DNA from: JAYVSZ01 sp043774925 | GTDB taxonomy: Bacteria; Pseudomonadota; Gammaproteobacteria; Burkholderiales; Methylophilaceae | Length of the DNA: 43,886 nucleotides | Assembly: GCA_043774925.1 (NCBI GenBank) | Contig: JAYVSZ010000064.1 | Location: forward strand, 1-43,886 | Direction of reading: 5' to 3' | In this document: one piece after another, positions 36,611 to 43,886 of the stretch | Layout of the letters: each line of letters opens with the position of its first letter | Numbering within the stretch: position 1 is the first letter of the stretch | Translations under genes and position numbers: made by a program | The notes under the pieces: model-generated | Told to the model about the DNA's origin: nothing | Database searches by the model: none | The model's input: only the letters and a program-made list of their open reading frames with translations

Positions 36611-39600
36611 TTATGCAAACTCCTTCAATAAAACTTTAACAAATTCCGCGCGATGCGTGACATTTCCTAATTGTACCGTAACGCGCAGTTTATCTGGCCC
36701 GTTCATGCGGCAACGGCGATCGCGTTGCAGCAAGTCAATCAATTTCATCGGGTCAATTTCGGTGTTTTGGCTAAAATGTAATTGTATCGCGGAGTCGCTA
36801 GCATCTATTTTAAAGATGCCCAGCGGTTTTGCCGCGACACGCAATCTATGACACGCCAGCAGCGCTTCGCCTTGTTCTGGCAGCAGCCCAAAACGGTCGA
36901 TTAACTCTTCTTGCAGGTTATCCAGCTCATCATCGTTCGTGCAATTGGCCAAGCGTTTGTAAATCACTAAGCGTTCGTGCACATCGGGACAATATGCATT
37001 TGTCAGCAGCGCTGGCACATGCAGATTAATTTCCGTCGTCACACCAAGCGGCGCGCTTAAATCTGGCTCTTTGCCCGCTTTAAGCTGTTTTACCGCGTAG
37101 TTGAGCATATCAGAATACAAACTAAAGCCGATTTCCTGCATCTCGCCACTTTGGCTATCACCAAGCAATTCGCCCGCACCGCGAATTTCCAAATCGTGCA
37201 TGGCCAAGTGAAAACCCGCGCCTAAATCTTCTAGCAACTGAATCGCATCCAAGCGTTTTTGCGCTTGTGGCGTGATTTTACGGTCTGGGTCTGTGAGCAA
37301 ATAGGCATAAGCCTGATGGTGGCTGCGCCCTACCCGACCGCGCAGTTGATGCAGTTGCGCAAGGCCAAACATATCCGCTTTGTTCATAATAATGGTGTTG
37401 GCGGTCGGCACGTCAATGCCAGTTTCAATAATCGTCGTGCAGAGTAAAACATTGCTGCGTTGCTGATAAAAGTCACGCATCACATGCTCCAGCTCACGCT
37501 CGCGCAGTTGTCCGTGCGCAATAGCGATGCGCGCCTCAGGCAATATGCGCTCCAGCTTTTCGCGCATACTTTGAATGGTATCCACCTCGTTATGCAAAAA
37601 GTAAACCTGCCCGCCACGCTTAAATTCGCGCGTGGCCGCCTCGCGGATAATACCTTCGGAATAATCGGTATGGAAGGTTTTGATGCTGAGCCGCTTTTGC
37701 GGCGGTGTGGAAATTACGCTAAATTCGCGCAGGCCTTCCATCGCCATGCTGAGCGTGCGCGGAATCGGCGTTGCGGTGAGCGTCAACACATCCACCTCGG
37801 CACGCAGCGCCTTCATTTGCTCTTTTTGGCGCACGCCAAAACGGTGTTCTTCATCCAAAATTGCGAGGCCTAAGTTTTTAAATTTCACATCTTTTTGGAT
37901 AAGACGATGCGTACCAATAATAATGTCAATCTCGCCAGCAGCCAAGCCACGTAAGGCTTCCGCCTGTTCTTTAGCGGTGCGGAAGCGTGAAATTTCGGCA
38001 ATTTTAATCGGCCAATCGGCAAATCTATCGGTAAAAGTATTGTAATGTTGCTCTGCCAGCAAAGTGGTTGGCACGAGCACAGAGACTTGCCTGCCGCCCA
38101 TCACCGCGACAAATGCCGCTCTAAGCGCAACTTCCGTCTTGCCAAAGCCGACATCACCGCACACTAATCTATCCATTGGACGGCCAGATTGCATGTCTTT
38201 GATGACATTTTCAATCGCTTCTAGTTGGTCGGGCGTTTCCTCAAACGGAAAGCCCTCACAAAACGCTTCGTAATCCTGCAAGCTTAAAGTAAACGCGTGG
38301 CCTTTGCGCGCCGCACGTTGCGCGTAAAGATTCAACAGCTCTGCTGCTGTATCGCGAATTTGTTTTAGCGCCTTTTTCTTGGCTTTTTCCCATTGACCGC
38401 TGCCCAAACGATGCAGCGGTGCGCTTTCTGGCGGCCCGCCCGAATAGCGAGAAATTAAAAACAATTGCGAAACTGGCACGTACAATTTGTCGTCACCATA
38501 GTATTCCAGCAGCAAAAACTCGGTTTCGCCTTCGCCAAAATCTAAGTTTTGCAAACCCTTGTAGCGCCCCACGCCATGCTGTTCGTGCACAATGGGGTCA
38601 TCAAAACGCAGCTCGGACAAATCCTTGAGCATGCCTTCGGTATTACGCGCTTTTTCTTTCTCGCGCCTTCTCTGCTGACGTACCGTTGCGGCGTATAGCT
38701 CAGCCTCGGTAATCACCACCACTTCGCCCTTAAAGCCGCTGTGCAGGGTAGAAACGCCAAGCATCACATGTGCTTTGCTGGCGTTAAATTCTGCCCAAGT
38801 TTCGCAAACTGGCAGCGTTAAACCATGCTCTGCGAACAACTGTAGCATCGTTTCGCGGCGGCCTAGGCTTTCTGCAGCAATTAAAATGCGCTGCGAAGCG
38901 TTTTGAATAAACGTTTGAAGCTTATGTAAGGGGTTTTCCGCTCGCCTTTCGATATCCACAGCAGGCAATAGGGATGCGGCTTCCAGAGCACATGACATGA
39001 GTGAAAATTGATGTGTTTTGGCGAAAAAATCGTCGGCTTTAATCAGTAACACTTCAGGTTGTAAAATCGGCCGTTCGGCATCGTAGGCAAGCAAGCGATA
39101 GCGCGAATTCGCCTCAAACCAGAAAGTTTGTGCAGCTTTATCCAAATTGCCATGCAAACACAGCACAGTTTCCTTGGCAAAATAATCAAAAATAGAAGCT
39201 GTTTCCGCAAAAAACAGCGGCAAATACCATTCAATACCGCCAGAAGCCGTACCTTTGCTCACGTCTTTGTATATCTTGGCGCGCTGCGGATCACCTTCAA
39301 ATTGCTCGCGGAAGTTGCTTCGAAAGCTGGTGATGCCTTTTTCGTCCAGCGGAAACTCGCGCGCGGGTAGCAAGCGAATTTCTGGCACGGGGTACAAACT
39401 GCGCTGCGTATCCACATCAAACGTGCGAATGCTCTCGATTTCGTCGTCGAATAAATCGATGCGGTACGGCAGCGCGCTGCCCATGGGGAATAAATCGACC
39501 AGCCCGCCGCGCACGCTGAATTCTCCTGGCGAAAGCACTTGCGAAACATGGTGATAGCCTGCGTGAATGCACTGCGTGCGTAAGGCTTCCAAATCAAACT

Positions 39601-40000
39601 TTTGTCCTTTTTTCAGCATAAAAGTATGCGCAGACAAAAACGCGACTGGCGGCAGCCTTAATAATGCCGTGCCGATGGGCACTAGCACCACATCGCACTG
39701 ATTTTTCGAGATTTGGTATAGCGTTGCCAATCGCTCAGAGATTAAATCTGGATGCGGCGAAAACACATCGTATGGTAGCGTCTCCCAATCCGGCAGCATG
39801 TGTACACTCAATTCGGGCGCGAAATATGGAATTTCCTCCAGCAAACGCTGCGCTTCAAAGGCATTAGAAGTGATGATCACCAAAGGACTTTTTGTTGTTT
39901 TTAAGCGACATGAAAGTGATGCTAGAGCTAAGCTATCTAAGCCATTGGCAGCATAAGAAAAACGCGTGGAATGTCCGACAGATGGGGGTGATAACTGCAT
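36611..40000 (-). CDS. mfd: Transcription-repair coupling factor
   Basis: A 1129-residue Mfd. The order is the UvrB-like N-terminal region (LPDWETLPYDVFSPHPD), the RNA-polymerase-interacting domain near the middle (VHEQHGVGRYKGLQNL), then a RecG-like translocase with Walker A CGDVGFGKTEVALRAAF, DEEHRFG box, TATPIPRTL and GRVGRS, and the C-terminal TRCF domain. It displaces RNA polymerase stalled at DNA lesions and recruits UvrA. The ATG at 40000 lacks a strong ribosome binding site; TATAAT is present on the minus strand at 40044-40049. It is divergent from rpiA. Confidence 0.97.
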   Translation of the reverse strand: MQLSPPSVGHSTRFSYAANGLDSLALASLSCRLKTTKSPLVIITSNAFEAQRLLEEIPYFAPELSVHMLPDWETLPYDVFSPHPDLISERLATLYQISKNQCDVVLVPIGTALLRLPPVAFLSAHTFMLKKGQKFDLEALRTQCIHAGYHHVSQVLSPGEFSVRGGLVDLFPMGSALPYRIDLFDDEIESIRTFDVDTQRSLYPVPEIRLLPAREFPLDEKGITSFRSNFREQFEGDPQRAKIYKDVSKGTASGGIEWYLPLFFAETASIFDYFAKETVLCLHGNLDKAAQTFWFEANSRYRLLAYDAERPILQPEVLLIKADDFFAKTHQFSLMSCALEAASLLPAVDIERRAENPLHKLQTFIQNASQRILIAAESLGRRETMLQLFAEHGLTLPVCETWAEFNASKAHVMLGVSTLHSGFKGEVVVITEAELYAATVRQQRRREKEKARNTEGMLKDLSELRFDDPIVHEQHGVGRYKGLQNLDFGEGETEFLLLEYYGDDKLYVPVSQLFLISRYSGGPPESAPLHRLGSGQWEKAKKKALKQIRDTAAELLNLYAQRAARKGHAFTLSLQDYEAFCEGFPFEETPDQLEAIENVIKDMQSGRPMDRLVCGDVGFGKTEVALRAAFVAVMGGRQVSVLVPTTLLAEQHYNTFTDRFADWPIKIAEISRFRTAKEQAEALRGLAAGEIDIIIGTHRLIQKDVKFKNLGLAILDEEHRFGVRQKEQMKALRAEVDVLTLTATPIPRTLSMAMEGLREFSVISTPPQKRLSIKTFHTDYSEGIIREAATREFKRGGQVYFLHNEVDTIQSMREKLERILPEARIAIAHGQLRERELEHVMRDFYQQRSNVLLCTTIIETGIDVPTANTIIMNKADMFGLAQLHQLRGRVGRSHHQAYAYLLTDPDRKITPQAQKRLDAIQLLEDLGAGFHLAMHDLEIRGAGELLGDSQSGEMQEIGFSLYSDMLNYAVKQLKAGKEPDLSAPLGVTTEINLHVPALLTNAYCPDVHERLVIYKRLANCTNDDELDNLQEELIDRFGLLPEQGEALLACHRLRVAAKPLGIFKIDASDSAIQLHFSQNTEIDPMKLIDLLQRDRRCRMNGPDKLRVTVQLGNVTHRAEFVKVLLKEFA

Positions 40001-40121
40001 AAATTTAGGCTGAAATGACTTGGTTTAGGCTTGGAATTTGCCTATTATACCCTTATCAGCCGCTCATCATTTAAGCCAAATTTAATTATAAAAATAACAA
40101 GTAATATGAGGAGAAACCCGC

Positions 40122-40817
40122 ATGAACGACAAACCCATTAACGACAAACAGGCCGTGGCAATTCATGCCGCAAAACACGTTAAAGATGACATGCTGATTG
40201 GCTTGGGCACTGGCTCTACAGCTAATTTCTTTATCGAAGAACTCGCGCGTCGACAAACCGAAGAAAATCTCAAAATCACCACCATCGCCAGCTCGAACGT
40301 GAGTATGATTAAAGCGCAAAACTTGGGTTTAAATGTCATTTCTCTGCAGCAAGTGGATGCGATTGATTTGTACGTGGATGGCGCGGATGAAATTACGCCA
40401 GACATGACGCTGCTCAAGGGTCGTGGCTACGATTTGGTCATGGAGAAGCTGTTGGCCAGAGCCGCGCGACAATTTATAGTCGTTGCTGATAAAAGCAAAT
40501 TGGTTGACCGCATTGGCACCCATTACGCCATCCCCATCGAAGTTATGCCAATGGCTTGGAAAGCCACAAAACGCAGCATTGAAGCGCTTGGCGGACGTGG
40601 TGATTTGCGTGTGAATGCCGCCAAGGATGGCTTATCTATTAGCTCGCAGGGCAGTTTAATTTTGGACATGGCTTTCGATAAATCAATCTCAGAGGGCGAA
40701 CTGAACGCGCTGTTGAATAACGTGCCCGGCGTGGTAGAGCACGGCATTTTTGTTGGCTTGAGCAGCGTCATTTTGATTGCCGACGACGGAAAAATAGACG
40801 AAAAGTGGAACAAATAA
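40122..40817 (+). CDS. rpiA: Ribose-5-phosphate isomerase A
   Basis: A 231-residue RpiA that interconverts ribulose 5-phosphate and ribose 5-phosphate. Visible elements are LGLGTGSTANFFI binding phosphate, the DLYVDGADEI motif with the catalytic-region aspartates, K99 in LLKGRG and E108 in VMEKL, equivalent to the general base E103 in E. coli. The segment after the lysine, KGRGYDLVMEK, departs from the more common KGGGAALTREK but keeps the key lysine and glutamate. A strong Shine-Dalgarno sequence (AGGAG, 40109-40113) precedes the ATG. Confidence 0.95.
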   Translation: MNDKPINDKQAVAIHAAKHVKDDMLIGLGTGSTANFFIEELARRQTEENLKITTIASSNVSMIKAQNLGLNVISLQQVDAIDLYVDGADEITPDMTLLKGRGYDLVMEKLLARAARQFIVVADKSKLVDRIGTHYAIPIEVMPMAWKATKRSIEALGGRGDLRVNAAKDGLSISSQGSLILDMAFDKSISEGELNALLNNVPGVVEHGIFVGLSSVILIADDGKIDEKWNK

Positions 40818-40863
40818 TTGAATACCACAACGATAACCTTTGGGCTTAATGTAGGCATTTTTT

Positions 40864-42303
40864 TTGTTTAGCCGTTTTTTACTTATAAGCGTTTTCTTGC
40901 TTGCTTTTGTTGCTTGCGACAAATCACCTACAAAAAAAATCGCCGAAACTCCGCCCCCCACCAAGCCCGCCGCGAATGTCATCACTTTTGTCACACTGAA
41001 CAGCCCGAACACTTATTTTATCAATAGCGACAAACAATTTGCCGGTTTGGAATACGATTTGGCCAAACTTTTTACAGAGTATTTAGGCAACAACACGCAA
41101 ATAAAATTTGTCGTGGCCAATAGTATCGAAGAGGTTATCGCCAATATCATTAATAAACATGCCGATATTGCCGCCGCGGATTTAACCGTAACGAAGGCAC
41201 GCGAACAGTTCATCAATTTCTCGCAGCCATACGAAGACGTGCAGCAACAGGTCGTTTATAACCAGTTGAATAAAAAAAATCCACCAAAAAATATCAAAGA
41301 ATTAGCGGACTTATACGTGGTTGTGCCCGCCGCGACGAGCTTTGTGGAGCGATTAACCGCGCTAAAACAAAAAGAACCTAGCTTGATGTGGGAAGAGCGT
41401 CAGAATGTGCATTCTGAGATGCTTGTCGAAGAGGTTGCCAACGGTGACATTGATTATACGATTGCAGATAGCCATTTAGTCGCGGTTTTGCAAAACTATC
41501 ATCCCGATTTAGGCGTAGCATTTTCACTTGGCGAGCCCGAGAAAATCGCTTGGGGATTCTCGAAGACTGGCAAACCTGAATTAAAAGAAAAAGCGAATGC
41601 TTTTTTTGCCAAAATCAAAAAAGATGGCACTTTGCGCAACCTAATTGATCGCTACCACGGCAACGCCAAACGCTTAAAACCCATTGATGTGAAAAGCTAT
41701 TTAAGCAAAAGCCGCACGCTTTTACCCAAATATAAGCGGCTATTTCAGCAAGCGCAAGAAATCACAGGCTTGGATTGGCGCTTGCTTGCTGCCATCAGCT
41801 ATCAGGAATCGCATTGGGATACGTTTAACACCTCGCCTACCAATGTGCGCGGGTTGATGATGCTGACTGAAGACACCGCCGACAGAATGGGCGTGACAGA
41901 CCGGCTAGACCCAAAACAGAGCATCCCCGCAGGTGCAAAATACATCAGCTTAATGGTAGAAACAATTCCCGACCGCGTGCCCGAGCCAGACCGCACTTAT
42001 ATGGCACTGGCGGCTTACAATATTGGCTATGCCCATGTAGAAGACGCGCGGGTGCTGGCGCAACGCTTAAAGCTCAACCCTGACAGCTGGGCGGACGTGA
42101 AAAAAACGTTGGTGATGCTGAATAACCCAAGCTATTACATCAATGCTAAATACGGCTATTGCAGCGGCGGCGCACCCGTCATTTTTGTCGAGTCGATTCG
42201 CAGCTATCACAACATCCTCGCCCGCTTCGAGCCGAGCTACAACGCACCTGAGGACGGCTTCAGAATAGCCAACAGCAACAATATTTATTTCGCAAAAAAT
42301 TAA
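40864..42303 (+). CDS. mltF: Membrane-bound lytic murein transglycosylase F
   Basis: A 479-residue MltF: an N-terminal export signal, a periplasmic amino-acid-binding-protein domain (about residues 40-270) and a C-terminal SLT lysozyme-like domain with catalytic E315 in ISYQESHWD and the supporting GLMMLTEDTA and AAYNIGYAH motifs. The first possible start is TTG at 40864, because a stop lies five codons upstream and no ATG or GTG precedes the signal sequence. The segment LLAFVAC ends in C18 and suggests a lipoprotein, though phenylalanine at -3 is unusual for a lipobox. It cleaves peptidoglycan glycan strands. It converges on serS with three bases between the stops. Confidence 0.93.
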   Translation: MFSRFLLISVFLLAFVACDKSPTKKIAETPPPTKPAANVITFVTLNSPNTYFINSDKQFAGLEYDLAKLFTEYLGNNTQIKFVVANSIEEVIANIINKHADIAAADLTVTKAREQFINFSQPYEDVQQQVVYNQLNKKNPPKNIKELADLYVVVPAATSFVERLTALKQKEPSLMWEERQNVHSEMLVEEVANGDIDYTIADSHLVAVLQNYHPDLGVAFSLGEPEKIAWGFSKTGKPELKEKANAFFAKIKKDGTLRNLIDRYHGNAKRLKPIDVKSYLSKSRTLLPKYKRLFQQAQEITGLDWRLLAAISYQESHWDTFNTSPTNVRGLMMLTEDTADRMGVTDRLDPKQSIPAGAKYISLMVETIPDRVPEPDRTYMALAAYNIGYAHVEDARVLAQRLKLNPDSWADVKKTLVMLNNPSYYINAKYGYCSGGAPVIFVESIRSYHNILARFEPSYNAPEDGFRIANSNNIYFAKN

Positions 42304-42306
42304 GCT

Positions 42307-43626
42307 TTATTTGATTGAGATTTTCTCTAAGCCATTCATGTATGGTCGCAACACGGTCGGAATTGTCACGCTGCCGTCGGCATTTTGATAATTCTCTAAC
42401 ACTGCCACCAACGTGCGCCCTACAGCCAAGCCACTGCCGTTAAGCGTATGCACAAACTCGGTTTTGCCTTGTGCGTTTCTAAAGCGTGCTTGCAAGCGAC
42501 GTGCTTGAAACGCCTCGCAATTAGAAACGCTTGAGATTTCACGATACGTATTTTGCGCAGGCAACCATACTTCCAAATCATAAGTTTTAGCTGCGCCAAA
42601 ACCCATGTCTCCTGTGCATAATGAAACGACACGATAAGGCAGCTCCAATGCTTTCAAGATGTTCTCGGCATGACCCACCATCTCCTCTAAAGCTTCGTAA
42701 CTTTTGTCAGGATGCACGATTTGCACCATTTCCACTTTATCAAACTGGTGCTGACGTATCATGCCTTTGGTATCTTTACCGTAGCTGCCCGCCTCGCTGC
42801 GGAAGCAAGGCGTATGCGCAGTAAGCTTGATGGGTAAGTCTTCCAGAGGTACTATTTCGTCGCGAACGGTGTTAGTGAGGGTGACTTCGGAGGTTGGGAT
42901 TAAATATAGCCCTAAGCTTTGAAGCTCCATATAGTTTGGTTGCCCAAATGTATCTTGTGTTCTTCCAGGTCTTACTGCAAAAAGATCACCAGCAAACTTA
43001 GGTAGTTGCCCTGTTCCTAGAAGTGTTTCAGAATTAACAATATAAGGCGTATAGCATTCTTCATAGCCGTGCTGCTCTATTTGCGTGTCTAACATGAATT
43101 GGCTTAAAGCACGATGCAGCTTAGCAATTTTTCCACGCATAAAAGTAAAGCGCGCACCTGAAAGTTTAATGCCTGTGTCAAAATCTAAACCTAGTGGCGT
43201 ACCGACATCAGTATGGTCTTTTACAGAAAAATCAAAATTACGTGGCGCACCAACTTTGCGTACCTCGATGTTGTCAGCTTCGCTTTTGCCAGTAGGTACG
43301 CTTTCATGTGGCAAGTTTGGCATGTCAAGCATTAGTGCCTGCAAATCGGCTTGCACTGTATTTAAACGCATTTCACTGGCTTTTAGCTCCTCGCCCAAAC
43401 CAGCGACTTCGGCCATTATCGCGCTCACATCTTCACCTTTAGATTTTGCAATGCCAATCTGCTTGGAAGCCGCATTGCGCATAGCTTGCAGAGCTTCTGT
43501 CTCAGTCTGAAACATCCTGCGCTTTGTCTCCAAAGCAACAAAATTAGTATTAAACTCAAAACCACGTGATTTAAGTTTAGTTATAACACCATCTAAATCG
43601 TTTCTTAATGCTTGAATATCTAACAT
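42307..43626 (-). CDS. serS: Seryl-tRNA synthetase
   Basis: A 439-residue class II synthetase. An N-terminal antiparallel coiled-coil arm (about residues 28-105) binds the long variable arm of tRNA-Ser. Motif 2 is at CFRSEAGSYGKDTKGMIRQHQF and motif 3 at NGSGLAVGRTLVAVLENYQ, split here for length: the key residues are R of FRSE and R of VGRT. Full length. It follows rarA on the same strand, a frequent betaproteobacterial and gammaproteobacterial order, with a hairpin-bearing repeat in the 95-bp gap. Confidence 0.97.
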   Translation of the reverse strand: MLDIQALRNDLDGVITKLKSRGFEFNTNFVALETKRRMFQTETEALQAMRNAASKQIGIAKSKGEDVSAIMAEVAGLGEELKASEMRLNTVQADLQALMLDMPNLPHESVPTGKSEADNIEVRKVGAPRNFDFSVKDHTDVGTPLGLDFDTGIKLSGARFTFMRGKIAKLHRALSQFMLDTQIEQHGYEECYTPYIVNSETLLGTGQLPKFAGDLFAVRPGRTQDTFGQPNYMELQSLGLYLIPTSEVTLTNTVRDEIVPLEDLPIKLTAHTPCFRSEAGSYGKDTKGMIRQHQFDKVEMVQIVHPDKSYEALEEMVGHAENILKALELPYRVVSLCTGDMGFGAAKTYDLEVWLPAQNTYREISSVSNCEAFQARRLQARFRNAQGKTEFVHTLNGSGLAVGRTLVAVLENYQNADGSVTIPTVLRPYMNGLEKISIK

Positions 43627-43668
43627 TTAAATCCTTTTATATTTTGCGTTATACCGACGAAAGTCAGT

Positions 43669-43714
43669 ATCCAGTGTCGTTAAAGCCGCTGGATTCCGTG
43701 TCGTAGCACGGAAT
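43669..43714. repeat. Intergenic repeat with two hairpins between rarA and serS
   Basis: ATCCAG (43669-43674) pairs with CTGGAT (43689-43694), and ATTCCGTG (43693-43700) pairs with CACGGAAT (43707-43714), the two stems sharing two bases. The form CTGGATTCC...GGAATGACG is typical of short dispersed intergenic repeats in Beta- and Gammaproteobacteria. There is no U-tract on the minus strand, so termination is doubtful. Confidence 0.6.
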
Positions 43715-43721
43715 GACGAGC

Positions 43722-43886
43722 CTATTTTTTAGCTTTTTTATCTAGTTCGCGCAAATGCGCCAATTTTTCCGTAATTTTACCTTCTAAGCCGCGCGGTGTG
43801 GGCATATAAAATTGTTGTGGCGGCATATCATCAGGGAAGTAATCCACACCAGCCGCATAAGCTTCCGGCTCATTGTGCGCATAACG
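43722..43886 (-). CDS. rarA: RarA (MgsA) AAA ATPase, C-terminal end only
   Basis: The last 54 codons of a gene that continues beyond the window. The sequence RYAHNEPEAYAAGVDYFPDD, then QFYMPTPRGLEGKITEKLAHLREL, is the conserved C-terminal block of replication-associated recombination protein A, a clamp-loader-like ATPase acting at stalled forks. The AAA domain is outside the window. Position directly upstream of serS agrees with the usual rarA-serS order. Confidence 0.9.
   Translation of the reverse strand, partial: RYAHNEPEAYAAGVDYFPDDMPPQQFYMPTPRGLEGKITEKLAHLRELDKKAKK

Noticed and set aside
1..43886. CRISPR array, tRNA, rRNA or riboswitch
   Set aside because: No regularly spaced direct repeats and no recognisable tRNA, rRNA or riboswitch sequence were found on either strand; gene-free stretches are short and are accounted for above.

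Overview
The window looks like a chromosomal segment of a betaproteobacterium. By gene content and protein style it is most like the Methylophilaceae (Methylotenera/Methylophilus type) with moderate GC. The pointers are EF-P with Arg32 next to the arginine rhamnosyltransferase EarP, a yhdP-nitrilase-tldD order, rarA-serS, an AddAB-like PD-(D/E)XK nuclease/helicase pair, and dihydroxyacetone kinase subunits. The taxonomic call is inference; there is no rRNA or tRNA gene here to confirm it.

Layout. 1-2170 is accessory DNA: the first bases of a divergent, possibly IS-encoded gene, an AT-rich gene that seems to have lost its 5' end, a detached copy of the DNA-binding domain of the neighbouring response regulator, and a BrnT/BrnA toxin-antitoxin module. 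2170-4181 is a NarL-type two-component pair. 4253-6019 holds dhaL and dhaK, and 6030-8768 holds glnE on the other strand. 8851-12899 carries acs, a FlK-like thioesterase and prfC. 12896-15999 (minus strand) is an ABC-F ATPase, an unknown protein and a TMEM175-type channel. 16137-23566 is yhdP, a nitrilase-family hydrolase and tldD, interrupted between the last two by a ~1 kb insert with a ParE-type toxin-antitoxin pair, an RHS-like remnant, a MITE-like element and hairpin repeats. 23572-25409 is an AT-rich AAA ATPase plus RloB-like pair resembling the AbiL defence system. 25565-28102 is a minus-strand cluster: membrane protein, greB, earP, efp. 28202-34250 is the nuclease/helicase pair. 34247-40000 is mfd, a DedA protein and ycaO on the minus strand. 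40122-43886 is rpiA, mltF, serS and the 3' end of rarA.

How the genes work together: EarP rhamnosylates EF-P, GreB rescues stalled RNA polymerase and Mfd removes polymerase stalled at damage; DhaK/DhaL and RpiA belong to C3/C5 sugar phosphate metabolism; Acs activates acetate; GlnE controls glutamine synthetase.

The most unusual signals are not genes. First, a family of hairpins shares a constant 11-nt loop (GCATGGATATT or its complement) while the stems differ from copy to copy. Six copies were found, three of them in frame inside conserved genes (yheS, earP and the helicase). Second, both toxin-antitoxin modules sit immediately after a host gene whose 3' end is duplicated on the far side of the insert (216 bp at the response regulator, 32 bp at the nitrilase gene). 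In the first case all nine coding differences between the copies are synonymous, so the two copies probably come from different lineages rather than from a local duplication that decayed.
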